Notes: generated by a model from the sequence alone, not told the origin. 13,770 nt of DNA from an uncultured Gammaproteobacteria bacterium (GCA_903926285.1 CAIYIP010000067.1:1-13770); one strand, 5' to 3'. Positions 6,454 through 13,770 are shown, numbered from the stretch's first letter. Numbers and translations are program-made.

Positions 6454-8547
6454 ATGAAAATATCTCGACACTTCGTCGCCGCATTATCACTTGCAGCCGG
6501 CGCCTGGCTGAGTCTATCCCATGCCCAGAGCCAGCCCGTGGCAGCCACCAGCGTGGCGCAAAGCGAATGGCCCACCTACGGCGGCAACCTCGCCAGTCAG
6601 CGCTATTCGGCGCTTGATCAGATCAACAAGGACAACTTCAAGGATCTGCAAATTGCCTGGCGGCTCAATACCGATTTGCTCGGCCCGCGGCCCGACACAC
6701 TGTATTCGTCAACGCCGCTGTATGTGAACAACATGCTGTATACCACCGCCGGTACGCGCCGCGCTGTCGTGGCGCTCGATGCGGCCACCGGCGAGATGCG
6801 CTGGATGCACAGCGAAGACGAGGGTGTGCGTGGCCCGGCAGGTGCGCGTCAGGGTGCCGGTCGCGGTTTGTCCTGGTGGTCAAATGCCGATGGCAGCGAC
6901 CAGCGTATTCTTTATGTAACACCGGGCTACCGGATGATCGCGCTCGACGCCAATACAGGTACTCCCGTGGACTCTTTCGGCGACAACGGCGTAGTTGATC
7001 TCAAACAGAATTTCGATCAGGAAGTGGATCCAATGGGTGGCAACATCGGCCTCAACGCCACACCGCTGGTGGTGGGTGACGTGATTGTAGTCGGTGCAGC
7101 GCATCGGCCCGCAGGGAGCCCCGAGTCAACGTGGGACGTACGCGGCTATGTGCGCGGCTACGATGTGCGCACCGGTGAGCGGTTGTGGATTTTCCATACC
7201 ATTCCGCTTGCCAACGAACCCGGCTACGAAACCTGGCAGGACGGTACCGCCGACCAGAACGGCAACGCGGGTGTTTGGGCGCAGATGAGTGCAGATGCCG
7301 AGCTCGGCCTGGTGTATTTGCCGGTAGAAATGCCCTCCGCCGACTACAACGGTTTCAACCGTCCGGGTGATGGCCTCTATGGCGAGTCGCTGGTGGCGGT
7401 CGATGTGAAAACCGGCGCCTACAAATGGCACTACCAGACTATTCACCACGGCCTGTGGGATTACGACCTGCCCTCGGCGCCGATCCTGTTCGACATGCAG
7501 GCGAACGGCCGCACCATCAAGGCACTGGCGCAGCCCACCAAGAGCGCCTTCCTGTTTGTGTTGAACCGCGAAACGGGTGAGCCGATCTGGCCTATTGAAG
7601 AACGGGCAGTCCCGCAATCGGAGTCTCCCTTTGAAAAGACCAGTCCTACCCAGCCTTTCCCGACATGGCCGCTGCCGTTCGACCGCCAGGGCTTTACGAT
7701 GGACGTGCTCAACGACCTGACACCCGCACTGCGGCAAGAAGCCGAGAAAGTGGTGGCGCAATATCGTATCGGGCCGCTCTTCACGCCCCCTGCAGTAGTC
7801 AAAGAAGGTGGCCCGCTCGGCACACTGATGCTGCCGGCTGATGTTGGAGGAGCCAACTGGCCGGGCGGCAGTCTCGATCCGGACAGCAATCGCCTCTACA
7901 TTCACTCGCACACGGCTGTGTTCACCCTGCAGAACATTCCGCCCACACTCGAACCGTTCGACCCCAGCCCTGCCGGACAACTCACCAGAGCACAGCAAGC
8001 ACCTGCCAATGCCGGTGGTCCACCGCCCGCGCCAGGCGCACTTGGCCCACGGCCACCAGGTTTGGGTGCTACACCTGGTGGTGGTGCTGGCCCGCGCGGC
8101 GGCACCTCCCTGCAGGGCACCATTCCACTCATCAAACCGCCCTACGACCGCATCACTGCCTACGACATGAACACCGGCGAAATGCTCTGGCAAAAAGCCC
8201 ACAGCACCACGCCCGACAACATTCGCAACAACCCGGCGCTGGCCGGGCTCGACGTTGCACGTCTCGGGGCCTATGGCCGCATCTTTATCGGTACGCTCAC
8301 CACCAAAACGCTGGTGATCGCAGGCGAAGGTGATGTGCACACCAACGCTGCCGGCGAAACCGTGGCACTGCTGCGAGCCTATGACAAGGACTCTGGCGAG
8401 GATGTTGCAGGAGAGGTGGCAATGCCAGCCAAGCAAACCGGGTCACCGATGACATACATGCACAACGGCAAGCAATACATCGTGGTGGCGGTGAGCAGGT
8501 CGGGAGTGAATGCCGGAGCGGAGTTGATTGCGTATACGCTGCCTTGA
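6454..8547 (+). CDS. periplasmic PQQ-dependent dehydrogenase, glucose-dehydrogenase-like without membrane domain
   Basis: 697 residues. The ATG at 6454 is chosen because a signal peptide follows at once (MKISRHF, hydrophobic 7-21, cleavage near SHA|QS). Residues 38-697 are a quinoprotein eight-bladed propeller: entry motif WPTYGGN near 39, W-docking repeats such as ALDAATGEMRW (108-117), YDVRTGERLW (236-245) and VDVKTGAYKW (316-325), and the HHGLWDYDLP segment (331-340), matching HHDLWDMD of membrane glucose dehydrogenase, which holds the catalytic aspartate. The five N-terminal membrane helices of that enzyme are absent, and there is no fused haem domain; the upstream cytochrome fits as partner. 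Residues 511-550 are a Pro/Gly/Ala-rich insertion. No PQQ synthesis genes are present here. The substrate (sugar, polyol or alcohol) cannot be told. It is the last gene of the cluster. Confidence 0.93.
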   Translation: MKISRHFVAALSLAAGAWLSLSHAQSQPVAATSVAQSEWPTYGGNLASQRYSALDQINKDNFKDLQIAWRLNTDLLGPRPDTLYSSTPLYVNNMLYTTAGTRRAVVALDAATGEMRWMHSEDEGVRGPAGARQGAGRGLSWWSNADGSDQRILYVTPGYRMIALDANTGTPVDSFGDNGVVDLKQNFDQEVDPMGGNIGLNATPLVVGDVIVVGAAHRPAGSPESTWDVRGYVRGYDVRTGERLWIFHTIPLANEPGYETWQDGTADQNGNAGVWAQMSADAELGLVYLPVEMPSADYNGFNRPGDGLYGESLVAVDVKTGAYKWHYQTIHHGLWDYDLPSAPILFDMQANGRTIKALAQPTKSAFLFVLNRETGEPIWPIEERAVPQSESPFEKTSPTQPFPTWPLPFDRQGFTMDVLNDLTPALRQEAEKVVAQYRIGPLFTPPAVVKEGGPLGTLMLPADVGGANWPGGSLDPDSNRLYIHSHTAVFTLQNIPPTLEPFDPSPAGQLTRAQQAPANAGGPPPAPGALGPRPPGLGATPGGGAGPRGGTSLQGTIPLIKPPYDRITAYDMNTGEMLWQKAHSTTPDNIRNNPALAGLDVARLGAYGRIFIGTLTTKTLVIAGEGDVHTNAAGETVALLRAYDKDSGEDVAGEVAMPAKQTGSPMTYMHNGKQYIVVAVSRSGVNAGAELIAYTLP

Positions 8548-8676
8548 GCGACCCAGAATACATGATACCCGCAGATCCGGATTGCGCGCGGACCTGCTGA
8601 CAGAAGGCTTTACGGAAAAGGGGCAGCGGGTTTACGAAATTTCTGCGCGCGGGAAAAAAAGTTTATGAAGAAAATG

Positions 8677-8759
8677 TGGTGCGGACGGAGAGACTTGAAC
8701 TCTCACACCATAGGTACTGGAACCTAAATCCAGCGCGTCTGCCATTTCGCCACGTCCGC
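8677..8759 (-). tRNA. leuW: tRNA-Leu (anticodon UAG)
   Basis: Reads CUA and other CUN leucine codons. The acceptor stem pairs 8753-8759 with 8681-8687, the discriminator is A (8680), and CCA is encoded (8677-8679). The anticodon stem (8729-8733 with 8717-8721) encloses loop UUUAGGU with UAG at 8724-8726. The T-loop UUCAAGU is closed by GAGAG/CTCUC. A long variable arm marks a class II tRNA, and the D-arm begins GUGGCGAAAUGG as in E. coli tRNA-Leu(UAG). TACAAT (minus strand, 8771-8776) may be its -10 box. A run of seven T (minus strand) about 18 nt beyond the 3' end may help termination. The symbol is by analogy with E. coli. Confidence 0.95.
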
Positions 8760-8816
8760 AGCATTAAAACATTGTAGCCCAGGGCCAGGCAGGCAAAACA
8801 CAGGCACTTCTACTTT

Positions 8817-8861
8817 CAACAAACTAGCCGCCAACAAACTAGCAACCAATAAACTATACCA
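8817..8861. repeat. short tandem repeat, 15-bp period, about three copies
   Basis: CAACAAACTAGC occurs exactly at 8817-8828 and 8832-8843, and a third diverged copy (CAATAAACTATA) begins at 8847, all spaced 15 bp. The array fills the gap between the stop codon of the coiled-coil gene (8863-8865) and the tRNA-Leu upstream region. Read on the minus strand it repeats TAG in the phase of the coiled-coil gene. Confidence 0.65.
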
Positions 8862-8862
8862 A

Positions 8863-9642
8863 CTACGGTCCGACACGCGACTGAAGGCGGTTTATATTTT
8901 CCTGCAGCGTGGTAAGGGTCTGGTTGATCTGCAAGCGATATACATTGATGGACTCGATATCTTCTTCTGCGGTCACCAGGCGCTTTTCCACATCGTTTTC
9001 TACAGACGCCATCGACGTTTTCACGCGATTGAGATCTGCATTGATATCTGTCAGCTGATCACCGAGATCATCCATGCCGGCAAAATTCTGGTTTATCTGC
9101 TCAATACGGTTGCCTATCGTCGTGATCTGATTGTTCAGGGTATTGATCATCGCTGCCTGTGAAGTAGTTGCGGCTTCAACTGCTGTGGTAGTGCTTTTCA
9201 GTGCTGCAACAGTAGCGGCAACAGTCTCGACTTCGGTCTTCAGGGTATTACGGGCAGCCCATAATTTGTCGACCTCGGAGAAATTGAAATCCACTTTTTC
9301 CATCAGGCCAAGAGAGGACTGGGAGGTGGTCTCGTCGACCATATTCAGGCGCGACTCCAACTGCATAATACGGTTGTTGGAATTAATCAGCTCGGCTGTT
9401 GCGAGTTCACTTTGCTGGTAGAAGTAAAGCCCGCCGCCCGCCGTGGCAACCAGGCCAAGGAAAAACAGGGTCAGGAAGAAAATCACTACACCACTGGTGC
9501 CGGAACTCATCACCTCATGCGCTACAGGGGCGGATACGGATGACCCCGCAGTACCGCGAGTGCGTTTGCGGTGCGAATGCAGCTCGTCGCGCTCGGGAAC
9601 AATGCTGGGGATTTCGTCGAAATTATCAGGAGTCTGTGCCAT
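8863..9642 (-). CDS. single-pass inner-membrane protein with periplasmic coiled coil
   Basis: 259 residues. Residues 1-48 are hydrophilic with a basic patch (HSHRKRTRG, 22-30) and should be cytoplasmic. Residues 51-74 (GVVIFFLTLFFLGLVATAGG) form one membrane helix. Residues 78-259 are almost all heptad-like coiled coil rich in Asn, Thr, Gln, Glu and Leu, with no cysteines. By the positive-inside rule the coiled coil is periplasmic. No enzyme motif is seen; a scaffold or cell-envelope spacer role is possible but unproven, and the family is not recognised by name. The ATG at 9642 lacks a Shine-Dalgarno sequence, and a perfect TATAAT ends 6 nt upstream, so the message may be leaderless. The stop is followed by a 15-bp tandem repeat. 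Confidence 0.82.
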   Translation of the reverse strand: MAQTPDNFDEIPSIVPERDELHSHRKRTRGTAGSSVSAPVAHEVMSSGTSGVVIFFLTLFFLGLVATAGGGLYFYQQSELATAELINSNNRIMQLESRLNMVDETTSQSSLGLMEKVDFNFSEVDKLWAARNTLKTEVETVAATVAALKSTTTAVEAATTSQAAMINTLNNQITTIGNRIEQINQNFAGMDDLGDQLTDINADLNRVKTSMASVENDVEKRLVTAEEDIESINVYRLQINQTLTTLQENINRLQSRVGP

Positions 9643-9648
9643 GAGTTT

Positions 9649-9654
9649 ATTATA
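9649..9654 (-). promoter_or_regulatory. consensus -10 box placing transcription start on the ATG
   Basis: On the minus strand TATAAT is followed by AAACTC and then the ATG at 9642. A start 7 nt after the -10 box would fall on the A of the ATG. The -35 region (around TGTATC with 17-bp spacing) matches poorly. No other start-proximal signal is visible. Confidence 0.45.
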
Positions 9655-9843
9655 CGGGTAAAAGTAACCGGGATACAGCTGCTAGTTTATTTTCATTGCA
9701 GAAAGATAAGCAAATACCAGCACCTTTTTCATTCGTTTAAATCAGCGATGCCCGGTATTAGTTAAAGAGCGTATTAGTTTAACGGGGTAGCGCAAGGGGA
9801 AGAACGGAAAATGCGCAATGTTTTGCAAAACAACTGACCTGTA

Positions 9844-10263
9844 TTACCTGTTTTCAATTTCGTCCACGTCAACATCGACCTGCCCGCTCATGCGGCGCGT
9901 GATATGTGACCAGCACATGCCAATGGTTAACAAGGCGGCAAGTAATATCTCGATTATCCAGACCAATGCCGAAACATCATTCAGGCTCAGCCAACCCCAA
10001 TAAATGAATAACCACACCAGGCAACCCAGAAGCGCAACCAGGGTAACGATACCAAGGGCTCCCAGAGAATTAAGTGTGGCCTTGATGTAGGTTCCCCAGC
10101 CTATGAGTAACACGAGACCAGCAATCACAACGTAGGGCGTAATCGCATCAACTTCGTTATAGACCCAGTGAAAATACGAATGCCCACTCGGGTTGTAACT
10201 CAGCAGCACCAGCAACAGGGCGAACAAGAAACGCAGCACAATACCGGCACCTGTCAGATTCAT
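9844..10263 (-). CDS. four-helix inner-membrane protein, DUF6524-like
   Basis: 139 residues with four predicted membrane helices at about 7-22, 42-60, 67-88 and 97-117, and a short acidic cytoplasmic or periplasmic tail (VDVDVDEIE). The start (GxVLRFLFALLLVLLSYNPSGHSYFHW) with the conserved SYNP and SYFHW elements resembles the DUF6524 family as I remember it; function is unknown in that family. The ATG at 10263 is preceded by GGAG and GGGA within 12 nt. No catalytic residues can be proposed. It lies between the coiled-coil gene (201 nt downstream) and the palindromic element at 10380-10501. The 201-nt gap downstream holds GTTTTGCAAAAC, a 12-bp palindrome without a T-run, so no terminator is claimed. 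Confidence 0.85.
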   Translation of the reverse strand: MNLTGAGIVLRFLFALLLVLLSYNPSGHSYFHWVYNEVDAITPYVVIAGLVLLIGWGTYIKATLNSLGALGIVTLVALLGCLVWLFIYWGWLSLNDVSALVWIIEILLAALLTIGMCWSHITRRMSGQVDVDVDEIENR

Positions 10264-10379
10264 AAATTCCCGCGCTCCATGAGGCTAATAATCAACTGCT
10301 TTCTAATGTACTTCACTGTAGATGGATTTGCATCCAGGCAATCAATCCAGGCTGCGGAGAAAACGCGGCAGGCGAATGA

Positions 10380-10501
10380 CACTTAGTAAACGCCTTCTCT
10401 ATGAAAGTGCAGGGGAGTCGTTCGCATGGATACGAACGTCAGCTAGAGGGACGTACTTGCGCGGCCCCCGGAATCTTCATAGAGAAGGCCTTTACTAAGT
10501 G
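10380..10501. repeat. 122-bp palindromic element with 26-bp imperfect inverted ends
   Basis: The left arm (10380-10405) and right arm (10476-10501) are reverse complements over 26 bases with one mismatch (C against C at the tenth base after the outer pair). The 70-bp centre carries its own stem CGTTCG/CGAACG (10419-10424 and 10433-10438), a competing ACGTC/GACGT stem, and G-rich and C-rich runs facing each other. The right end lies immediately after the TAG of the methyltransferase gene (10502-10504). No target-site duplication is evident. It could be a MITE-like element, or a long RNA hairpin that ends or stabilises the polysaccharide-gene message. Confidence 0.8.
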
Positions 10502-11269
10502 CTATTCCGAAATAAGTTCTGTTTTCTGCTTCTGCAAATGCAATACAACGAACTGCGGATTGCTTGATGGCGCAGCCGAAAAATCGAAGACCTTTTCAAC
10601 CAGCATAAAATCATGCTCCCGAGCTGCATTGAGCAATTCAGCCTCAGTCCATGGCCGGATCAGATCTTCTGTCATCCAGGTCCGTTGTAATTGTCCGGCC
10701 TGATCAAGAAGCGTGTAGCGGCGTTCAATCCGGTTGCAGTGGTCGATTTTCTGAATACGTTTCTCGCGTTGCAGCGTGCCCCCTTCATGAGGCCGCCGGT
10801 AATCAAGACGAAACTCACTGAAGCTGGTCAACTCGCGCGGAATAAATGTGTCGATGACCAGCATGCCGTCGCTCGTGAGGGCAGCTCCTGCGCGTGTAAA
10901 AAAGGCATCAAGCATGGCAGGCTGTGTGAGATAAGTAACAACGGAATAAGGCGCGAGAATTGTTTTGCAGGGCTTGGCAGAATAAAAATCGGTGAGCGAG
11001 CCAAGACCCACGTCCGGATTCAATTGCAACTCTGCAGCCAGGCGCCGCAATTCCATCAGCATGCCCGGCGACTGGTCAATACCGCTGATATCTAGCCCAC
11101 TGTTGAGCAGCGGCAGCAGAATACGCCCAGTGCCGCAACCAAGTTCAAGACTGTGGCCGCCGCGCTCGTGGCAAAGCTGACGGTAATAGCCGACATCGTC
11201 ACAGGCCATGCTCTGCCCCATGTCGGTGGCATAAACGGCCGCTATCTGATCGTAGGATTCACGGCTCAT
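10502..11269 (-). CDS. class I SAM-dependent methyltransferase
   Basis: 255 residues from the ATG at 11269. This start is chosen because AAGGA (11278-11282) lies 8 nt upstream and the family-typical N-terminus (YDQIAAVYATDMG) follows; a longer frame to 11389 runs inside the glycosyltransferase gene. Motif I is LELGCGTGRI (41-50), the ribose-binding acid is D65 in ISGIDQSPGM, and post-motif strands are recognisable at ILAPYSVVTYL (104-114) and GMLVIDTFIP (135-144). The fold is the ordinary Rossmann methyltransferase; the substrate cannot be read from sequence. It overlaps the glycosyltransferase gene by 11 bp (11259-11269), implying coupled translation and a job in the same pathway, possibly methylation of a glycan or lipid-linked sugar. 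Its stop abuts the palindromic element. Confidence 0.9.
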   Translation of the reverse strand: MSRESYDQIAAVYATDMGQSMACDDVGYYRQLCHERGGHSLELGCGTGRILLPLLNSGLDISGIDQSPGMLMELRRLAAELQLNPDVGLGSLTDFYSAKPCKTILAPYSVVTYLTQPAMLDAFFTRAGAALTSDGMLVIDTFIPRELTSFSEFRLDYRRPHEGGTLQREKRIQKIDHCNRIERRYTLLDQAGQLQRTWMTEDLIRPWTEAELLNAAREHDFMLVEKVFDFSAAPSSNPQFVVLHLQKQKTELISE

Positions 11270-13448
11270 GAGGCAGATCCTTGCAGAATTTTGCGGGTAG
11301 CAGGCACTGGTACACCCGCAGCAACTCGTCGGCGCGATCATCCCAGGATAATTTTTTGCGTGCTGTTGCGCTCGGGCACTCAAGTGCATGACGATGGTCC
11401 AGGTCGCGCAAAAGGCGGTCGACTTCTTCGCTCATCTCCAGCCAGTTGTCCACTATGCGCAGCGCATCTGTCTGAAGATCGGTGAAACCGCGCGCACCAT
11501 TTCGCGTCGTCACACACACTCTTCTTGCGAGCAGGGACTCGGCCACCTTGAGCGCCGAACCACGGATCTCCTGCTGCGGATTAATTGTCAACGCACAGGC
11601 AGCAAGGTAAGACGCAGGATCCACAAATTCCGCAATCATGCTGACCCCCTCCTGATCCAGCAGTGGATTAGCAAACTCGGCACGCCTGGCTTCGGTGCCG
11701 CCCAGAATGATCAATTCAGCATCAGGATGGTTGGCGCGTATCGCTGGCCAGGAAAACTCCAGAAACGCCAGTATCCCAGCATGATTGGGTGCATACCTGA
11801 ACGGACCCATGAAGAGGATGGTTTTTTTGGCAGGTGATGCCTGGCTCATGGCGAAACGATCGTGTGCACCATTGGTTATGACATGGTGCGGAAGTGCCGG
11901 CAGGAACGCGGCATCTTCTTCCGAACAGGTAATAACCGTGTCATAACGCGCTAAAACTTCGAGCTGGTACGCATCCTCAACGCCGCCATCCAGATACACA
12001 TCATGCAGCGCGACAACAAAAGGAATGTTGTCGATGCGTTCATCTACTAGGCAACTCGCTTCCATAAACTCTATCTGGACAAGATCAATCTTGTGCTGGC
12101 GCTGCAAACGTCGCAGCTCGTAACGCAAAGCTTTTGGTGCGTGCTCGCTCATCCGCGTACGCAGATCCTGCAAGTTCTTGCCAGACTCATCCTTGCGCGC
12201 CTGCAGCAGATGCGCAGAAGTGAATAGCGCAAAATTTTCAGGCACGCAATTTTTATAGGCATCGAACTCGTCTGACAACAGGACCAGATTGACATGCGGA
12301 GCCAGCCTTCTGGCAAGCTCGGTTATACGGCGCGCGCCGCCATGGGCAGGAGGAAATATGGCGAAGGGGGTAACCCAGAGTATGGTGGGCAAGTGTGGAC
12401 GCGAGCCCGGCGAATAATATCGGTTGATGACCGAGTGAAAGAGGAAACCTGCGTTTTTTACTGCATCATTCCTTGCCCGCATGCCGGCTACATCGCGCGC
12501 AATACTCACCGAGCGCAAATCTTTTTGCGTCTGCAACGGTTGATTACACAAGTGCCCGGCGGCACGGATACCGTCGAGATCAGTAAAGTGATGCCGCAGC
12601 TCGAAGAGCAGCGCATTACGATCAACAATACGGGCAATCTCTGCAGCAGAATAGCGCCGCTTGATTGTCCCGCGATGTTCATGAACGGCTACTGATGCCG
12701 GCACAAAAATGGATTCCAACCCTTCCATCCAGGCACGGGTACCCCATTCCGCGTCTTCCCAGTAAAACGGTGAATAAGCCCAGCTGTCCGCCATGTATTC
12801 TTGCAGCAATGTAGTCTTGAACAGTGAAGAGCCGCCACCAGCATACAGCCCGCCGCGGGCAACTTGACTTGTGCCGGGATCCTTGTCGTAGATAACAGTA
12901 CGTCCACCAGCGGTGTAGAAGTCAGTCCAGCCGGTTTCTTCGCGCCTGCGCTCAGCGTCGGCAAAGAATATCTGCGAGCCAATAGCGAATACCGATGGTG
13001 CCCGATAAGGCAGCAGTTGCGCTATAGCATCGGGCGCGACACGCATATCACTGTTGAGCAAATATACTGAAGGAAATTGCACTGACTTCAACCCGGCTTC
13101 TACTGCACCGTTGAAGCCAAGCGCTTCTCTGGCGAACAGCCAGACTACCGTGCCGAATTGCTGTTGCAGCTCTGCATAGAGCTCTGGTTCTGCCCCATTA
13201 ACCATCACAACAATTTCGGAAGGCTCGTCAACCTGCGCCAGTGCTGCACTGGCGTGGGCCAGTGTTGCGAGCAACAAGTCCGGCGTGCCACTTTCCGGAA
13301 TCAACACTGATATACCTTTGCCCCATGCAGCTGGTTCGCGCAACTGCGGTGTCTGTCTTGAGCGCAGGCGTGCGTACCGCAGGGCAAGATACATGGGGAT
13401 GAAATGCCAGTACTTAATCAACTTCAGCGGTAACAAGTGCCACTTCAT
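11259..13448 (-). CDS. two-domain glycosyltransferase, GT2 fused to GT4-like
   Basis: 729 residues, about twice a single glycosyltransferase. The N-terminal GT-A domain (about 45-290) has ISVLIPESG, the nucleotide/metal motif LLNSDMRV (130-137, NSD in place of DxD) and the acidic catalytic segment FYWEDAEWGTRAW (228-240), as in rhamnosyl/GT2 enzymes. The C-terminal GT-B domain (about 355-710) has the donor-sensing loop PPAHGGARR (366-374), LHDVYLDG, TNGAHD, FMGPFRYAPN (546-555) and GSALKVAESLLAR (630-642), typical of GT4. Residues 1-25 are basic and hydrophobic and may bind the membrane face. GGAGG (13456-13460) sits 7 nt before the ATG. It shares an ATGA overlap with the gene upstream and 11 bp with the methyltransferase downstream. 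The two domains may add successive sugars to a surface polysaccharide or lipopolysaccharide; the products are unknown. Confidence 0.92.
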   Translation of the reverse strand: MKWHLLPLKLIKYWHFIPMYLALRYARLRSRQTPQLREPAAWGKGISVLIPESGTPDLLLATLAHASAALAQVDEPSEIVVMVNGAEPELYAELQQQFGTVVWLFAREALGFNGAVEAGLKSVQFPSVYLLNSDMRVAPDAIAQLLPYRAPSVFAIGSQIFFADAERRREETGWTDFYTAGGRTVIYDKDPGTSQVARGGLYAGGGSSLFKTTLLQEYMADSWAYSPFYWEDAEWGTRAWMEGLESIFVPASVAVHEHRGTIKRRYSAAEIARIVDRNALLFELRHHFTDLDGIRAAGHLCNQPLQTQKDLRSVSIARDVAGMRARNDAVKNAGFLFHSVINRYYSPGSRPHLPTILWVTPFAIFPPAHGGARRITELARRLAPHVNLVLLSDEFDAYKNCVPENFALFTSAHLLQARKDESGKNLQDLRTRMSEHAPKALRYELRRLQRQHKIDLVQIEFMEASCLVDERIDNIPFVVALHDVYLDGGVEDAYQLEVLARYDTVITCSEEDAAFLPALPHHVITNGAHDRFAMSQASPAKKTILFMGPFRYAPNHAGILAFLEFSWPAIRANHPDAELIILGGTEARRAEFANPLLDQEGVSMIAEFVDPASYLAACALTINPQQEIRGSALKVAESLLARRVCVTTRNGARGFTDLQTDALRIVDNWLEMSEEVDRLLRDLDHRHALECPSATARKKLSWDDRADELLRVYQCLLPAKFCKDLPHEP

Positions 13449-13770
13449 ACCAGGTCCTCCGCAGCAAACGACAGCGGCTGGCCTGTGACATCTGCAACAT
13501 AAAGTCGCAATGCCTGTTCCGCAAACATCGCAGACCAGATATTGGCTTCACCAACTTTCTCAGGCGTAAAGCCAATGCTGCCGTCTTCACGTACGCGCGC
13601 GCACAACGCAGCGGCGAATTTGTGATTTGCTTCCTGATACCGCAAAGGCTGTCCTGTCAGGTGCTGCAAAAAAACCGCAACACGCAAGGCTTGCGCGCGG
13701 ATGTCGGTGCGGCGGATTTCGGGAGTCTGCAAGGACTCAGGCAAGCTGCCAGCCGGTGCCTGCAGACTCA
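13445..13770 (-). CDS. C-terminal part of an unrecognised, probably alpha-helical protein (cut by window edge)
   Basis: The frame is open to the window end, so the true start lies beyond 13770; about 108 residues are visible. They look helical and contain RTDIRAQALRVAVFLQ, HKFAAALCARV, GSIGFTP and ANIWSAMFAEQALRLY. This is a helix-pair pattern reminiscent of alpha/alpha-toroid carbohydrate-active proteins, but no named family is recognised. The only start-like codon inside is a TTG at 13744, with coding-like sequence continuing before it. The stop overlaps the glycosyltransferase start by four bases (ATGA, 13445-13448), placing it in the same operon, so a role in glycan synthesis or processing is inferred. 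Confidence 0.75.
   Translation of the reverse strand, partial: SLQAPAGSLPESLQTPEIRRTDIRAQALRVAVFLQHLTGQPLRYQEANHKFAAALCARVREDGSIGFTPEKVGEANIWSAMFAEQALRLYVADVTGQPLSFAAEDLV

Noticed and set aside
7126..8436. Minus-strand open frame of 436 codons inside the PQQ dehydrogenase gene
   Set aside because: It is the antisense shadow of a strongly supported gene in GC-rich sequence; the translation is rich in Arg, Cys and His, with no recognisable domain.
8571..8597. Hairpin GCAGATCCG/CGGACCTGC after the PQQ dehydrogenase gene
   Set aside because: Nine-base arms with one mismatch but no following T-run, so it is not called as a terminator.
8598..8665. Short frame reading LLTEGFTEKGQRVYEISARGKK between the dehydrogenase and the tRNA
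   Set aside because: It faintly resembles the end of a small DNA-binding protein, but is too short and has no start; it could be chance.
8677..8702. tRNA-Leu 3' end as attachment site of a genomic island covering the exported cluster
   Set aside because: The orientation would fit, but no second copy of the tRNA 3' end and no integrase gene is seen in the window.
10380..10501. Integron attC site or CRISPR repeat
   Set aside because: The arms lack the RYYYAAC/GTTRRRY core sites, there is only one copy and no integrase or Cas gene is nearby.

Overview
The window looks like a piece of chromosome from a Gammaproteobacterium, probably a free-living aquatic or soil one. The evidence is an OxyR of the E. 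coli type, a tRNA-Leu with encoded CCA, a DUF6524-like membrane protein, and several Sec-exported oxidative enzymes. The species cannot be named from the sequence.

Left part (1-2573): a small secreted protein (76-447) converges on an unrecognised Q/N/S/P-rich ORF (477-842). Their two stop codons lie in the arms of one perfect hairpin. Then comes oxyR on the minus strand. Behind it lie two decayed genes, preserved only as 3' ends and pointing away from each other: a sugar/sorbosone-dehydrogenase-like C-terminus (minus) and an SMP-30/gluconolactonase C-terminus (plus). This looks like a deletion scar.

Centre (2640-8547): five plus-strand genes, closely spaced, each with an N-terminal export signal. 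They encode a subclass-B3-like metallo-beta-lactamase-fold hydrolase, a serine beta-lactamase/esterase-fold hydrolase, an HpcH/HpaI-type aldolase, a small c-type cytochrome, and a PQQ dehydrogenase related to membrane glucose dehydrogenase but lacking its membrane domain. The dehydrogenase and cytochrome form an obvious electron-transfer pair. The hydrolases and the exported aldolase suggest a whole hydrolysis-oxidation-cleavage route in the periplasm. The substrate is unknown. This is the most interesting part of the window.

Right part (8677-13770, all minus strand): tRNA-Leu(UAG); a single-pass membrane coiled-coil protein that may be translated from a leaderless mRNA; a four-helix DUF6524-like protein; a 122-bp palindromic element with 26-bp imperfect inverted ends; and a translationally coupled set for surface polysaccharide synthesis. 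That set is a partial upstream gene, a two-domain GT2-GT4 glycosyltransferase and a SAM methyltransferase, joined by 4-bp and 11-bp overlaps.

All assignments come from reading motifs by eye. No database search or structure prediction was run.
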